Below the pieces are notes generated by a model. It did not search any database, was not told the DNA's origin, and was given only the letters and a program-made list of their open reading frames with translations. Positions 8,761 through 16,601 of a stretch of 64,000 nt of DNA are shown here, piece by piece (within the stretch, counting starts at the first letter, position 1; every line of letters begins with the position of its first letter). The position numbers were made by a program, and so were the translations under genes. The DNA is from Phormidesmis sp963789215. GTDB lineage: Bacteria; Cyanobacteriota; Cyanobacteriia; Phormidesmidales; Phormidesmidaceae. The DNA lies in assembly GCA_963789215.1 (NCBI GenBank), contig CAWBJY010000013.1, forward strand, positions 1 to 64,000, written 5' to 3'.

Positions 8761-10298
8761 ACGCCCTGCGGCAACGCCACCGGTCTAGGTACGCGCTGAG
8801 GCTGTAGCGAACGGTGTTTTGATGGCCGCCGCCGCCCTACGCGAATCTCTGCTAGCCCTTTAGTTTGCCAACCGCTGTGCCCTTTCACCACCACAAACGG
8901 GCGTACCGTTAACAGGCTTTGAGCATCGGGCTGCACGTCAATTGTCACAAAGCTGTGGAAATGCTGCGTTTTTTCTCCATGCCCATGGACGCCTACATAA
9001 GTCTGCGATCGCGCCACCACTTGGGCTAAAGGTAGGCCCTCAACGGTCATCTCTTCCAAAATGTCTCGCCCCGACGACCGCTGCCTTCGCAAGCTAGTAC
9101 CGCTGCCCCCGCAAACTAGCCAATCGATGTGAGCATCCCCATGTCCGGTTTGCTCCGTTTTAAGATGCTCCAGGCAGTGCGCATGGCCACTAATTACTAG
9201 ATCGACCAGCGGCGAGTCGCTTAAAAAGCCGTCTTCGAGTTCCGCGTTCAAAGTAGCCTTTACCCGATCGAGCACGCCGCGCAGATGGCGACGAACGCGC
9301 AAGGTTTCGGACTGTCGCCAGCGCCGCGTTTCTGTCGTATAGGGAGAATGATGAAGATAAATCACCCGGCCGATACTGCGAGCAGACCGCCAGGAGCTAA
9401 CCAGTTCTTTTTCTAGCCAATCTAGCTGAGCGCGGTCAAAACCGGGGGCCTCGGCAGATTCCTTCCAGGTGTTCGAGTCGAGGGCAAAAAAGTCGATGCC
9501 GCCATAGTGATAGCGGTAATAGCGGTTGGGCAGCCGCGTAAACTGCCCCGGACGGTAGGTCAAACAGTAGGCAGGTTCTGTATTGTCCGGCTGATCTGAA
9601 GTATCGCGCTCAGAAACCTCTAACAAAGAGTCATAGTGGCGCATCAAATGCTGCTTGAGCTGACTGGGAGAAAGCTGAGACAAATCATCTAAAAACGTCT
9701 GACCGTAAGCTTCGCCGCCCTGGCCGCCGTAGTGACCCCAATCAATACCCGCAAGCTGACGCAGGCGATCGCACACAAACCGCAGCAGCCGCTGCCGACA
9801 ATTCGACCAAAACGGCAGCCGGGCATAGTCGTGATTGCCCGGCACCGGCAAGACCGGCCAGTCGAAAACAATAGCAGGCGATCGCTTAGACGCGCGCGAC
9901 TTGCAGCCATAGTCCGCCCGCGCGGGCAAAGCAGTCAGCAGCGCGTAGTAAGGATGCAAAAACCCCGACAGATAGTTTTGGTAAGTGCCCAGCGGATAAG
10001 TAACATCGCCCGTATGCAGCAAAAAGCGACTCTTCGCCATCTCGGGCATCATCTGCTGAGCAAACATAGCCGCAAAATTATCGCCCAGCGCAGAGTCGAG
10101 ATCGCCCGCGTCCGTATCGCCAATAACCGTAAACGAAAAAGGAATATCTGCCTGCCAGTCGCTAACCCCATCGGCGATCGCTAACCAGGTCTGATCAATT
10201 CCCGCTTGAACGACGGTTGGGTGCTGCCACTGCACCTGAGTAGAGAGCGTTGAAGCAGCAGATCGACCCACGGCTTTAGCAGAATCGGGTTTGAACAT
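8757..10298 (-). CDS. Purple-acid-phosphatase-like metallophosphoesterase, copy 2
   Basis: This 513-residue paralogue of the protein at 3741-5237 keeps the same motif set: GDTDAG at residues 60-65, GDVTYP at 97-102, GNHDY at 154-158, then YLHHSPY and SGHAHCLEH. Long blocks are shared, for example WGHYGG and FTRLPNRYYR. The second copy has its own N-terminus and a basic C-terminal tail. Here the gap to the preceding BY-kinase frame is 148 bases, or about 70 bases if the kinase tail is restored by frameshift correction. No signal peptide is evident. Retention of every metal ligand in both copies suggests both are active. Substrate unknown; the BY-kinase or a phosphorylated glycan intermediate are the contextual candidates. 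Confidence 0.8.
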   Translation of the reverse strand: MFKPDSAKAVGRSAASTLSTQVQWQHPTVVQAGIDQTWLAIADGVSDWQADIPFSFTVIGDTDAGDLDSALGDNFAAMFAQQMMPEMAKSRFLLHTGDVTYPLGTYQNYLSGFLHPYYALLTALPARADYGCKSRASKRSPAIVFDWPVLPVPGNHDYARLPFWSNCRQRLLRFVCDRLRQLAGIDWGHYGGQGGEAYGQTFLDDLSQLSPSQLKQHLMRHYDSLLEVSERDTSDQPDNTEPAYCLTYRPGQFTRLPNRYYRYHYGGIDFFALDSNTWKESAEAPGFDRAQLDWLEKELVSSWRSARSIGRVIYLHHSPYTTETRRWRQSETLRVRRHLRGVLDRVKATLNAELEDGFLSDSPLVDLVISGHAHCLEHLKTEQTGHGDAHIDWLVCGGSGTSLRRQRSSGRDILEEMTVEGLPLAQVVARSQTYVGVHGHGEKTQHFHSFVTIDVQPDAQSLLTVRPFVVVKGHSGWQTKGLAEIRVGRRRPSKHRSLQPQRVPRPVALPQGV

Positions 10299-10367
10299 AA
10301 GCTCACAAAAGGAGACTCGGCAGAGGCAGCGTTAGCGAATAAAGCTAGCTAACAGAGTTAGCCAACT

Positions 10368-10520
10368 CTAGAAATTAATATCGTTACGGCTAAAAGAGTT
10401 TTCAGGCGTCTGGATAGCCGTCAGGTCGATGCTATCATCTACGGCATTAAACGCCTGCGCAGAAAATTGGGAATCTGGTTCCGGCTGGCCGTAATCGTAA
10501 TAGCGATAGCCGCTCATCGC
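10368..10520 (-). pseudogene. Out-of-frame tyrosine-rich tail of BY-kinase copy 2
   Basis: On the minus strand, skipping one base near 10521 changes the kinase ending from VECDERLSLLRLR to one reading AMSGYRYYDYGQPEPDSQ, then an acidic tail ending NDIN-F and TAG at 10370-10368. This matches the GGYRYYAYGYG tail of copy 1, so the segment is the original C-terminus displaced by a one-base insertion, real or a sequencing error. Confidence 0.75.
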
Positions 10521-12681
10521 ACTCGACTCTAACGCCATTAGCGACAATTCCCAAAGTCGGAATCTGAGCCAGCTTTAGCGTCTCAATCGTCTGCAAGAGC
10601 ACGGTGCGATCGGTCTTCCCAACGCGCGTCACCAAAACCAGCCCATCCGTCTGTCGACCAATCAGGCTCACGTCGGCCAATCCGGTAGTCGGCGGCGAGT
10701 CGTAAATCACCAGGTCAAAGCAGCGCTCAAACGTCTCCATTAGCTGCTGCATTTTTTTAGAAGCCAGCAGCTTAGTCGGATCGGGCGGAAGTTGCCCTGC
10801 CGTTAGCGCAAATAGCTGCCTCGATGTTCCCACCTGTTGAACAGCCGACTTTAGCGGTAAGTCGCCAGCAATCAGATTAGACAGCCCGCAGTCGTTAGAG
10901 ATTTCTAGGCGCGAATGCACCTGCGGCTTGCGCAGATCCACGTCAACAACCAGCACCCTTTGCCCCATGGCCGTCGCCACTTTCGCTAAGCTAGCGCTAA
11001 CCGTTGACTTACCGTCTCCCGGCAGCGCAGAACTCACTAAGATAGAGCGAATAGGCCGATCGGAGCTCAGCATACGAATGTTGGTATGCAGTACTCGCAT
11101 AGCTTCTAAAAAGGTCGCCTCGCTGTCTGAACCATAGCCATAGGCATTGCTTTTCGACTGTTGAACAGACGCCAGGCCAGTCGTCATACGGGCGATCGCA
11201 CCCTTGCTATAAGTATCTTGTAGCTTGTGGTTGTAAGGCAGTGTTCCTAACAGAGGCAGCTTAGTGCCTGCCTTCAACTCATCCACCGTATGGTAAACAT
11301 TATCTAGCTTCTCTAGCAGCAGCGCCGCGCCTAGCCCTAGCAAAATACTGGCCACAAATCCCATCAGCAAGCTGCGATGTAAATTGGGCGAAATCGGCGT
11401 AGTGGGCTGCGTAGGCACTTCAATGATCTGCCAGGGAATTTCGGTTTGCGCAACTTCAATCGCCAAATTCTCCTGAGTCGTGCGGAAACGGGTTAGCGCA
11501 TCCGTTGCAACCGCCAGATCTCGCTCCAAGTCGGTATATTGTCGAATCAGCGTCGGCAATGCGCCCAAACTTTGCGCGGTTTTCTGTTCTGCCTGGCCCA
11601 AAGTGTTGCTTTGAGCGGCCAGCGTTTGCAAACTGTTCGAAGCGATCGCCTGCTGAGTCCCCAACACGCGCTGCGCCTCCTGCTGCAGCAGCGGCAAAAT
11701 ATTTGCTCGGCGCTCCTCCAAAACCCGAATCGCCAAACTTTCCGGCTCGAACCGGGTCAGCTCTTCCGCCATCTTAGTTTCAACCGATCGCAGCTCCGTC
11801 AATAGCTGCTGATAAACCGGAGCGCCCTCTAGCGCCGCCAGCGTACCGCTTTGACCCTGCAAGTTCAAAAAATTCTGCTGAGCTTCCGAGAGCTGACGAT
11901 CTAACGACAGTCGCTGCTCGCTCAACCCAGACGCCTCCTGAGAGAATTGCGCTGCCTGCACATCTGGCGTAATAAAATTGTACTGGCGGCGAAACAGCTC
12001 CATCCGATCTTGAACACTATCTACTTGGGCCTGCAGATTAGGGAGCTGAGCTTCAACAAAATTGATGCCCTGCCTCAAGTTAGTTTGTCTCTCGTCCAAA
12101 GAATACTTCAAATACGCCTGAGAGAGCGCGTCGAGCACCATCTGAATTTGCACCGGATCGGTGCCTGCATAGCTCACCTCTAAAATTTTGGTTTCACCCA
12201 GGCGGCTAATGCGCAAATTCTCCAGCAGGTTTAAGTAGCTAATGTCTGGATAGTTCTGTTGAAGGCTTTGCGCAACCGGCTGTAGCAGCTCGGGGCTACG
12301 CAGCACCTGAACTTGCGTCTCATAGTCTAAACCAGGCTGCCGAGCGGTCTGCTCGCTAAGCAGTGAACTCAAATCAGAAAAGCCGTCTTCAGCGTTTACC
12401 GGCTCTACCAAAACGCGAAAGTTACTTTCATAAATAGGGTCCTGGTGCAGCGTTTTGATCGTCGTTATGCCCATCACCACAGCGGCCACGCCCGCGATCG
12501 CCCAGACCCTGCGACGAACAATATTGAGTAAGTTGCGCAGGTCAAGATCTTCTGCTTGTTCAGCCTGAAGCTGCCAGGCCGCCAGCATTGAGGCCGGTTC
12601 TCCCGCCATCGAAGCGGGCACCCGTGAGCGGTCGTTCTCAGCGGGCAGACTGTTCGGAAAGGTCGGTTGAAAAGTTTCCAT
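10447..12681 (-). CDS. Wzc-like BY-kinase / polysaccharide co-polymerase, copy 2 (tail frameshifted)
   Basis: The 744-residue product is collinear with copy 1 at 5224-7614: Wzz domain with two membrane segments, coiled-coil periplasmic region, then kinase motifs SALPGDGKST, VLVVDVDLRKPQV and LVIYDSPPTTG. The two differ most at the extreme N-terminus and in the loop before the kinase. As read, the last part after LGIVANGVRVE is a frameshifted sequence (CDERLSLLRLR...), which removes the tyrosine cluster that normally serves as phosphoacceptor. The original tail continues in the next frame to 10368. The catalytic core is intact. It sits 113 bases after the full OPX gene, the standard Wza-Wzc order. 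If the frameshift is genuine, this copy could act as a co-polymerase without autophosphorylation. Confidence 0.85.
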   Translation of the reverse strand: METFQPTFPNSLPAENDRSRVPASMAGEPASMLAAWQLQAEQAEDLDLRNLLNIVRRRVWAIAGVAAVVMGITTIKTLHQDPIYESNFRVLVEPVNAEDGFSDLSSLLSEQTARQPGLDYETQVQVLRSPELLQPVAQSLQQNYPDISYLNLLENLRISRLGETKILEVSYAGTDPVQIQMVLDALSQAYLKYSLDERQTNLRQGINFVEAQLPNLQAQVDSVQDRMELFRRQYNFITPDVQAAQFSQEASGLSEQRLSLDRQLSEAQQNFLNLQGQSGTLAALEGAPVYQQLLTELRSVETKMAEELTRFEPESLAIRVLEERRANILPLLQQEAQRVLGTQQAIASNSLQTLAAQSNTLGQAEQKTAQSLGALPTLIRQYTDLERDLAVATDALTRFRTTQENLAIEVAQTEIPWQIIEVPTQPTTPISPNLHRSLLMGFVASILLGLGAALLLEKLDNVYHTVDELKAGTKLPLLGTLPYNHKLQDTYSKGAIARMTTGLASVQQSKSNAYGYGSDSEATFLEAMRVLHTNIRMLSSDRPIRSILVSSALPGDGKSTVSASLAKVATAMGQRVLVVDVDLRKPQVHSRLEISNDCGLSNLIAGDLPLKSAVQQVGTSRQLFALTAGQLPPDPTKLLASKKMQQLMETFERCFDLVIYDSPPTTGLADVSLIGRQTDGLVLVTRVGKTDRTVLLQTIETLKLAQIPTLGIVANGVRVECDERLSLLRLRPAGTRFPIFCAGV

Positions 12682-12794
12682 GCGATCGCACGATAGGTGA
12701 AAAATAGGTGAAAAGAGCAGTAGAGAGTAAGCGTTGTAAAAGCGGTTTCTAGAGGCTGTCTAAAAAACTTAAAAAGAGAACTTAAAAAAACCCA

Positions 12795-14234
12795 TTAAAA
12801 GAGCAGTCTCAGCGGCGAGAGCAGACGTAAAACCGGAGAAAGCAAGCCTTCCACACCGTCGTTAAATCGCGCTCGTCCGTTGCGGCCCACCACAATCACG
12901 TCGTCGTTTAGCACCAGCGGATTCGCCTCATCGTCCAATCCCTCCGACAAATTCACCTCCACCTGGCGCTGCGTCACCGTGCCATTCGGGTTTAACCGAA
13001 TCAGCTCCACCGTCTCGCTCGATCGCCGGTTAAAGCCGCCCGCCGCCAGCACCGCCTGATTGAGCGTGGTATTCGGCGACACCTGAAGCAGCCCAGGGCG
13101 CTCTACCTCGCCCACCACGTTAACGCTTACCTCATCGGGTGAAAAATTAGCCGCCGTTAATTGGGCAATCTCATTCGGGGTTGCACTAGTAGCCACCGGA
13201 ATCAAAACCGTATCGCCCTGTTGCAAAACCAAATCCTGGCTAATGTCTCCCTGCTGTAGCAGCGCCCACAAATCAATATTAATTAACTGTTCTTCGCCGC
13301 TGCGCGTAGCGCGCCGCACCTGAATATTTCGAATATCTGCCGAAGGCTTTACCCCACCCGCCGTCTGCACCACCTGGGTCACAGTCGTTCGGCCTCGGCT
13401 CACCTGCTCGCCTGCACCGCCAAACTCGTACGCCCCTGGGCGAAACACCTCACCGACCACAGCCACGACAATGTCTTGCTCTACGCTAGCGGCCAAATTA
13501 GAGGCCGACAGCCGATTACTCTCAGCAACATCTACATTACGCGTCGCGCCAATCACAATTGCATCGCCATCTCGCAGCGCCAAATCCTGATTAACATCGC
13601 CATTGTTCAACAGCGCCCACAAATCCAGCGTAATCGTCTGAGACTGACCGCCATTTGAGCGGCGTAGCGCGACCCGATGAAGATCGGCCGCCTGCGTAAC
13701 ACCACCTGCCGTTTGCAGCGCCTGAGCCACCGTCGGAAACTGAGCATCGCCTTCAGCCATCAGCGTATAAAGCCCTGGCTGGCTCACCTCACCCGCGATC
13801 GCCACTCGTAAAGGCCGCGCATCTTCCAAAACAACCGTCACCGCCGGGTAGCGCAGCTCCGATTGGTAGGCAGAAGCGATCGCCGCCCCAGCCGATTGCA
13901 GCGTCAAACCCGCAACAGACACCATCCCCACAACCGGCAAATTCAAAGTGCCGTTAGCCAACACTTTCTGCTGTCCGCTGTATTCTGGCACGTTAAAAAT
14001 ACTGACCGAGACTAAATCACCTGCGCCCAACACATAGGAGTCGTTAAGCCCTCCCAAAGCAGCATTTGCCTGCGCAACAATCGCGCCATCACTCAAGCCC
14101 GCCCGGTTAGACCATTCACTCTCTACAGACCGTTCAGCTACAGCCGCCGCGGGCAAACAGCCAATAACCCCAATCCCTACCAGCGAAAACAGACTCGCAG
14201 GCAACAGTTGCTGCATCTTCAGCTTAGTTTTCAT
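12795..14234 (-). CDS. Polysaccharide export outer-membrane (OPX/Wza-like) protein
   Basis: This 479-residue protein has a cleavable N-terminus (MKTKLKMQQLLPASLFSLVG... AAAVAERS). A VIGC tetrapeptide inside could also be a lipobox, so it may be a lipoprotein. Next comes the polysaccharide export domain (YVLGAGDLVSVSIFNVPEYSG), then three SLBB-like repeats, recognisable from PGLYTL, PGAYEF and PGLLQV followed by TVAQALQTAGGV-type segments. It ends in the same LRLLF tail as the truncated copy. Family proteins form the outer-membrane channel that docks with a Wzc-type BY-kinase. The ATG at 14234 has GAGG upstream; the longer frame adds an unsupported hydrophobic extension. It leads the second block and is probably transcribed from the spacer at 14235-15001. 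Confidence 0.88.
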   Translation of the reverse strand: MKTKLKMQQLLPASLFSLVGIGVIGCLPAAAVAERSVESEWSNRAGLSDGAIVAQANAALGGLNDSYVLGAGDLVSVSIFNVPEYSGQQKVLANGTLNLPVVGMVSVAGLTLQSAGAAIASAYQSELRYPAVTVVLEDARPLRVAIAGEVSQPGLYTLMAEGDAQFPTVAQALQTAGGVTQAADLHRVALRRSNGGQSQTITLDLWALLNNGDVNQDLALRDGDAIVIGATRNVDVAESNRLSASNLAASVEQDIVVAVVGEVFRPGAYEFGGAGEQVSRGRTTVTQVVQTAGGVKPSADIRNIQVRRATRSGEEQLINIDLWALLQQGDISQDLVLQQGDTVLIPVATSATPNEIAQLTAANFSPDEVSVNVVGEVERPGLLQVSPNTTLNQAVLAAGGFNRRSSETVELIRLNPNGTVTQRQVEVNLSEGLDDEANPLVLNDDVIVVGRNGRARFNDGVEGLLSPVLRLLSPLRLLF

Positions 14235-14380
14235 CAGTAGCCACCTCGCTCGCCTTACCAGAGAAATTGCGCATAAAGGAACAAATATATTTAGGAGAGA
14301 TAGCAAGAGAAAAAGAGCAGCACAAATACTTTATTAAGACTCTCAACAGTTTTTTTCAACCGGTTTCTTCTACAGCCATT

Positions 14381-14408
14381 AGGAATCTGCCATCAGGAAT
14401 CTGCCATC
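14381..14408. repeat. Two 14-bp direct repeats
   Basis: AGGAATCTGCCATC is repeated twice head to tail upstream of the OPX gene. The function, if any, is unknown. Confidence 0.8.
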
Positions 14409-14838
14409 AAGAATTGACGGAAACCAGCTGGCGCGATCGCGATAAACACGCACAGCCTAAGGAAAAGAAAGCCAACTTTCTCCATCCTCATATCAAGACA
14501 ATCTAATGTACCCGGCAACATACAAAAGTAACTTGATTCGAAATGGCTATATCGCTACAGGTCTCAGCATCCAATCGGCGTTAGATCGCAAGTGATCGCC
14601 ACTTAAAACGCGGGATTCCAGTAGAAAGTACTTTTTTCAGCAAACATCTGTCAATCACGTAGAGCACCTCAAAAGAGAAATAGCTGTAGCACAAGCAATA
14701 GGCTTCCCACCTCAGTATTTTTCTTTTCATCAATTTTTTATTTTTTTTGCGTTGTCTAAAACTTTACGCACAGACTAAGCGTTTGTACGGAAATGCTCTC
14801 TCGGTTGCGATTCATTTGTGACAGTTTTTAGTTTGGGT

Positions 14839-14871
14839 GCATAGCAGCGATCGCCTCCTTCGCTGCTATGC
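14839..14871 (+). promoter_or_regulatory. Perfect 12-bp inverted repeat in the leader of the outer-membrane-protein gene
   Basis: GCATAGCAGCGA (14839-14850) pairs exactly with 14860-14871 across a 9-base loop; a HIP1 octamer spans the end of the first arm. No T-run follows and no plus-strand gene lies upstream, so it is more likely a 5'-leader regulatory hairpin or operator than a terminator. Confidence 0.5.
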
Positions 14872-15001
14872 CCCGAGTTCTTACGAGTATTTACAGAGCA
14901 ATCGCAAATCTAGCTCCGTACATTCACTTGGCAATGGGGTTGAAATTACCGTCCCCTATTGCCTAGTCAATTTTATTCTTCCTTACAGAAGCCTTTTTAA
15001 T

Positions 15002-16102
15002 ATGCGCCTCAACCTAATCAAACTTGCTAGCGCCTTACTCTGTGCAGGGATGTTATTACCCGCTAGCGCCCGAGCAGAAAGTCTCAACATAGACGATCTC
15101 CTAACGGGCAGATCCTCAGTGAATCAGTCAGCGTCAGATCTTACCATCACAGATTTACCCCCCTCGCCAACGGCACAAACGCTGCTGCTCACCCAAACAG
15201 CTACTGCCCAGACAGAAACCGCCCAAGCAGTAGAACCTGGAGAAACGTCCCAAGAGTCTGTCGGCTACCCAGCTTTGCCCTCGGTCGAAGAAATTCAGCT
15301 GCTTCAAGAAGATCTTAGAAACCTGAACGTGCCGGAGTCTCAGCGACGGCGGCGGGCGTATCCTAGTATTACTATCTCCAACCCATCCGGCTACGGTGCC
15401 CACCGAGGACAGATTTATATTGGAGCAGGCATTCAGTCTAGAAGCCGATACAGTGGCCCGCGCGAGACGCTAGGCGTATTTAGCGGCGGCAAGCGAGACG
15501 GCGTAGCGGGCGTCGGGTTTGGCATAGGCGATGCGAGAGAATCAGTAGGGCTCCAAATATCTTATACGGCGGCTAGCTTTGGCGGCAGCCGCGCCCCGCT
15601 GAGCGGCGGCTTCAATGCCAAAGTTCACAAGCAGTTTGGTCATGGTTGGGCTGCTGCTATCGGCGGAGAAGGCATTATCAACTTTGGTCGCCTACCAGAA
15701 GACAACGACCAAATCGACTACAACGACTTCGAAGGCACTTACTACGGCGCAGCAAGCTACACCATTCCGCTCAGAGAAGACTTTAACGACGCCTTTAGCC
15801 GACTCACGCTAACCGGAGGCGCAGGCTCAGGGCGATTCCGCACGGTCGATGACATTGCCAACGGAGAGTTTGCAGTCGGCGTGTTTGGCTCCGCCGCACT
15901 GCAGGTTTTACCGTCTACTACCCTCATTACCGAATGGACAGGCCAAGACCTGGCCGTAGGCGCATCTTTTGCCCCTTTTTCCAACTTTCCGCTAGTTGTA
16001 ACCCCAGCTATTAGAGATATCGCGGGCGAGAGCGACGGGACGCCGCGCTTTGTCCTCGGCATTGGGATGTCCGTTAGCGATGCGATCGCCGCGTTTAAGT
16101 AA
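15002..16102 (+). CDS. Secreted protein, probable outer-membrane beta-barrel
   Basis: The 366-residue product begins with a clear signal peptide (MRLNLIKLASALLCAGMLLPASARA). A Ser/Thr/Gln-rich linker of about 100 residues follows, then a C-terminal half of alternating polar and hydrophobic, glycine-rich segments such as IYIGAGIQSRSRYSG, GVAGVGFGIGDARES and GAASYTIPLRED. That pattern is typical of transmembrane beta strands. The ATG at 15002 was chosen over an upstream start because it begins the signal peptide; the upstream part of the frame includes a perfect hairpin. I do not recognise the family. Its position across a divergent promoter region from the OPX operon allows, but does not show, a role in polysaccharide export. 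Confidence 0.7.
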   Translation: MRLNLIKLASALLCAGMLLPASARAESLNIDDLLTGRSSVNQSASDLTITDLPPSPTAQTLLLTQTATAQTETAQAVEPGETSQESVGYPALPSVEEIQLLQEDLRNLNVPESQRRRRAYPSITISNPSGYGAHRGQIYIGAGIQSRSRYSGPRETLGVFSGGKRDGVAGVGFGIGDARESVGLQISYTAASFGGSRAPLSGGFNAKVHKQFGHGWAAAIGGEGIINFGRLPEDNDQIDYNDFEGTYYGAASYTIPLREDFNDAFSRLTLTGGAGSGRFRTVDDIANGEFAVGVFGSAALQVLPSTTLITEWTGQDLAVGASFAPFSNFPLVVTPAIRDIAGESDGTPRFVLGIGMSVSDAIAAFK

Positions 16103-16167
16103 TCCGCGATCGCACACCAGCTATGGGGCATCTACCCAGTCCAGTTCTACAACAAATTTTCTCACCT

Positions 16168-16554
16168 ATGAACGTATCTCGACCCCACAGCCAACCGGCC
16201 ACTCGCCTAATCTTTGGCCTTGTCATGGGCCTCATCGTTAGCGCAGTTCCTACGGCGGCTAGCGCCAACCTCTCAGACATCACCGGCCCCAATGTCTCAG
16301 ACATTACCGGCCCCAATGTTTCAGACATCACTGGCCCCAATGTCTCAGACATCACTGGAACCAGTACCTCTAACTCAACCGACTCGGACGAAGATGAAGC
16401 GCACCCTCAAAGCAGCCGTAGAACAATCTCCAACCGAACTGATCTAGACGAACTCGCCAAAGATCTTAAAGCCAGCTACGAAAGCTGCCAGGGCGGTGCA
16501 AACTGCAGCACCTTCTACGACTTGTACGATCAGGTGCTAAATCTGCTCGAATAA
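16168..16554 (+). CDS. Small secreted protein with NVSDITGP repeats
   Basis: This 128-residue protein has a signal peptide (after MNVSRPHSQPATR, hydrophobic LIFGLVMGLIVSAVPTAASA). Four tandem copies of an eight-residue unit close to NVSDITGP follow, then an acidic Ser/Thr-rich linker and a C-terminal helix with two cysteines (ESCQGGANCSTFYDLYDQVLNLL). It starts 65 bases after the outer-membrane-protein gene on the same strand and could be co-transcribed. An earlier ATG at 16123 would add 15 residues before the signal peptide. I do not recognise a family. The repeats and a likely disulfide fit an extracytoplasmic structural or binding protein, but that is inference. Confidence 0.6.
   Translation: MNVSRPHSQPATRLIFGLVMGLIVSAVPTAASANLSDITGPNVSDITGPNVSDITGPNVSDITGTSTSNSTDSDEDEAHPQSSRRTISNRTDLDELAKDLKASYESCQGGANCSTFYDLYDQVLNLLE
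16267..16362. repeat. Four 24-bp tandem repeats
   Basis: The 24-base unit, close to AATGTCTCAGACATCACCGG plus CCCC, occurs four times with few substitutions and encodes the NVSDITGP units of the secreted protein. It is phase-preserving. Confidence 0.85.
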
Positions 16555-16601
16555 GGCAAACGCCAAGCCTGCGAGCAACCCACCTACGAGCGCCCAGCGT
16601 C

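Larger units (their letters stand above)
14235..15001. other. Divergent intergenic region with repeats and a leader hairpin
   Basis: This spacer separates the leftward OPX operon from the rightward outer-membrane-protein gene and must carry both promoters. It holds two exact 14-bp direct repeats (14381-14408), a long pyrimidine-rich tract around 14715-14750, and a perfect 12-bp inverted repeat at 14839-14871. A small frame at 14267-14506 has no recognisable family and looks spurious. Confidence 0.5.

Noticed and set aside
14267..14506. 79-codon frame upstream of the OPX gene
   Set aside because: Overlaps direct repeats and has no recognisable domain or ribosome site.
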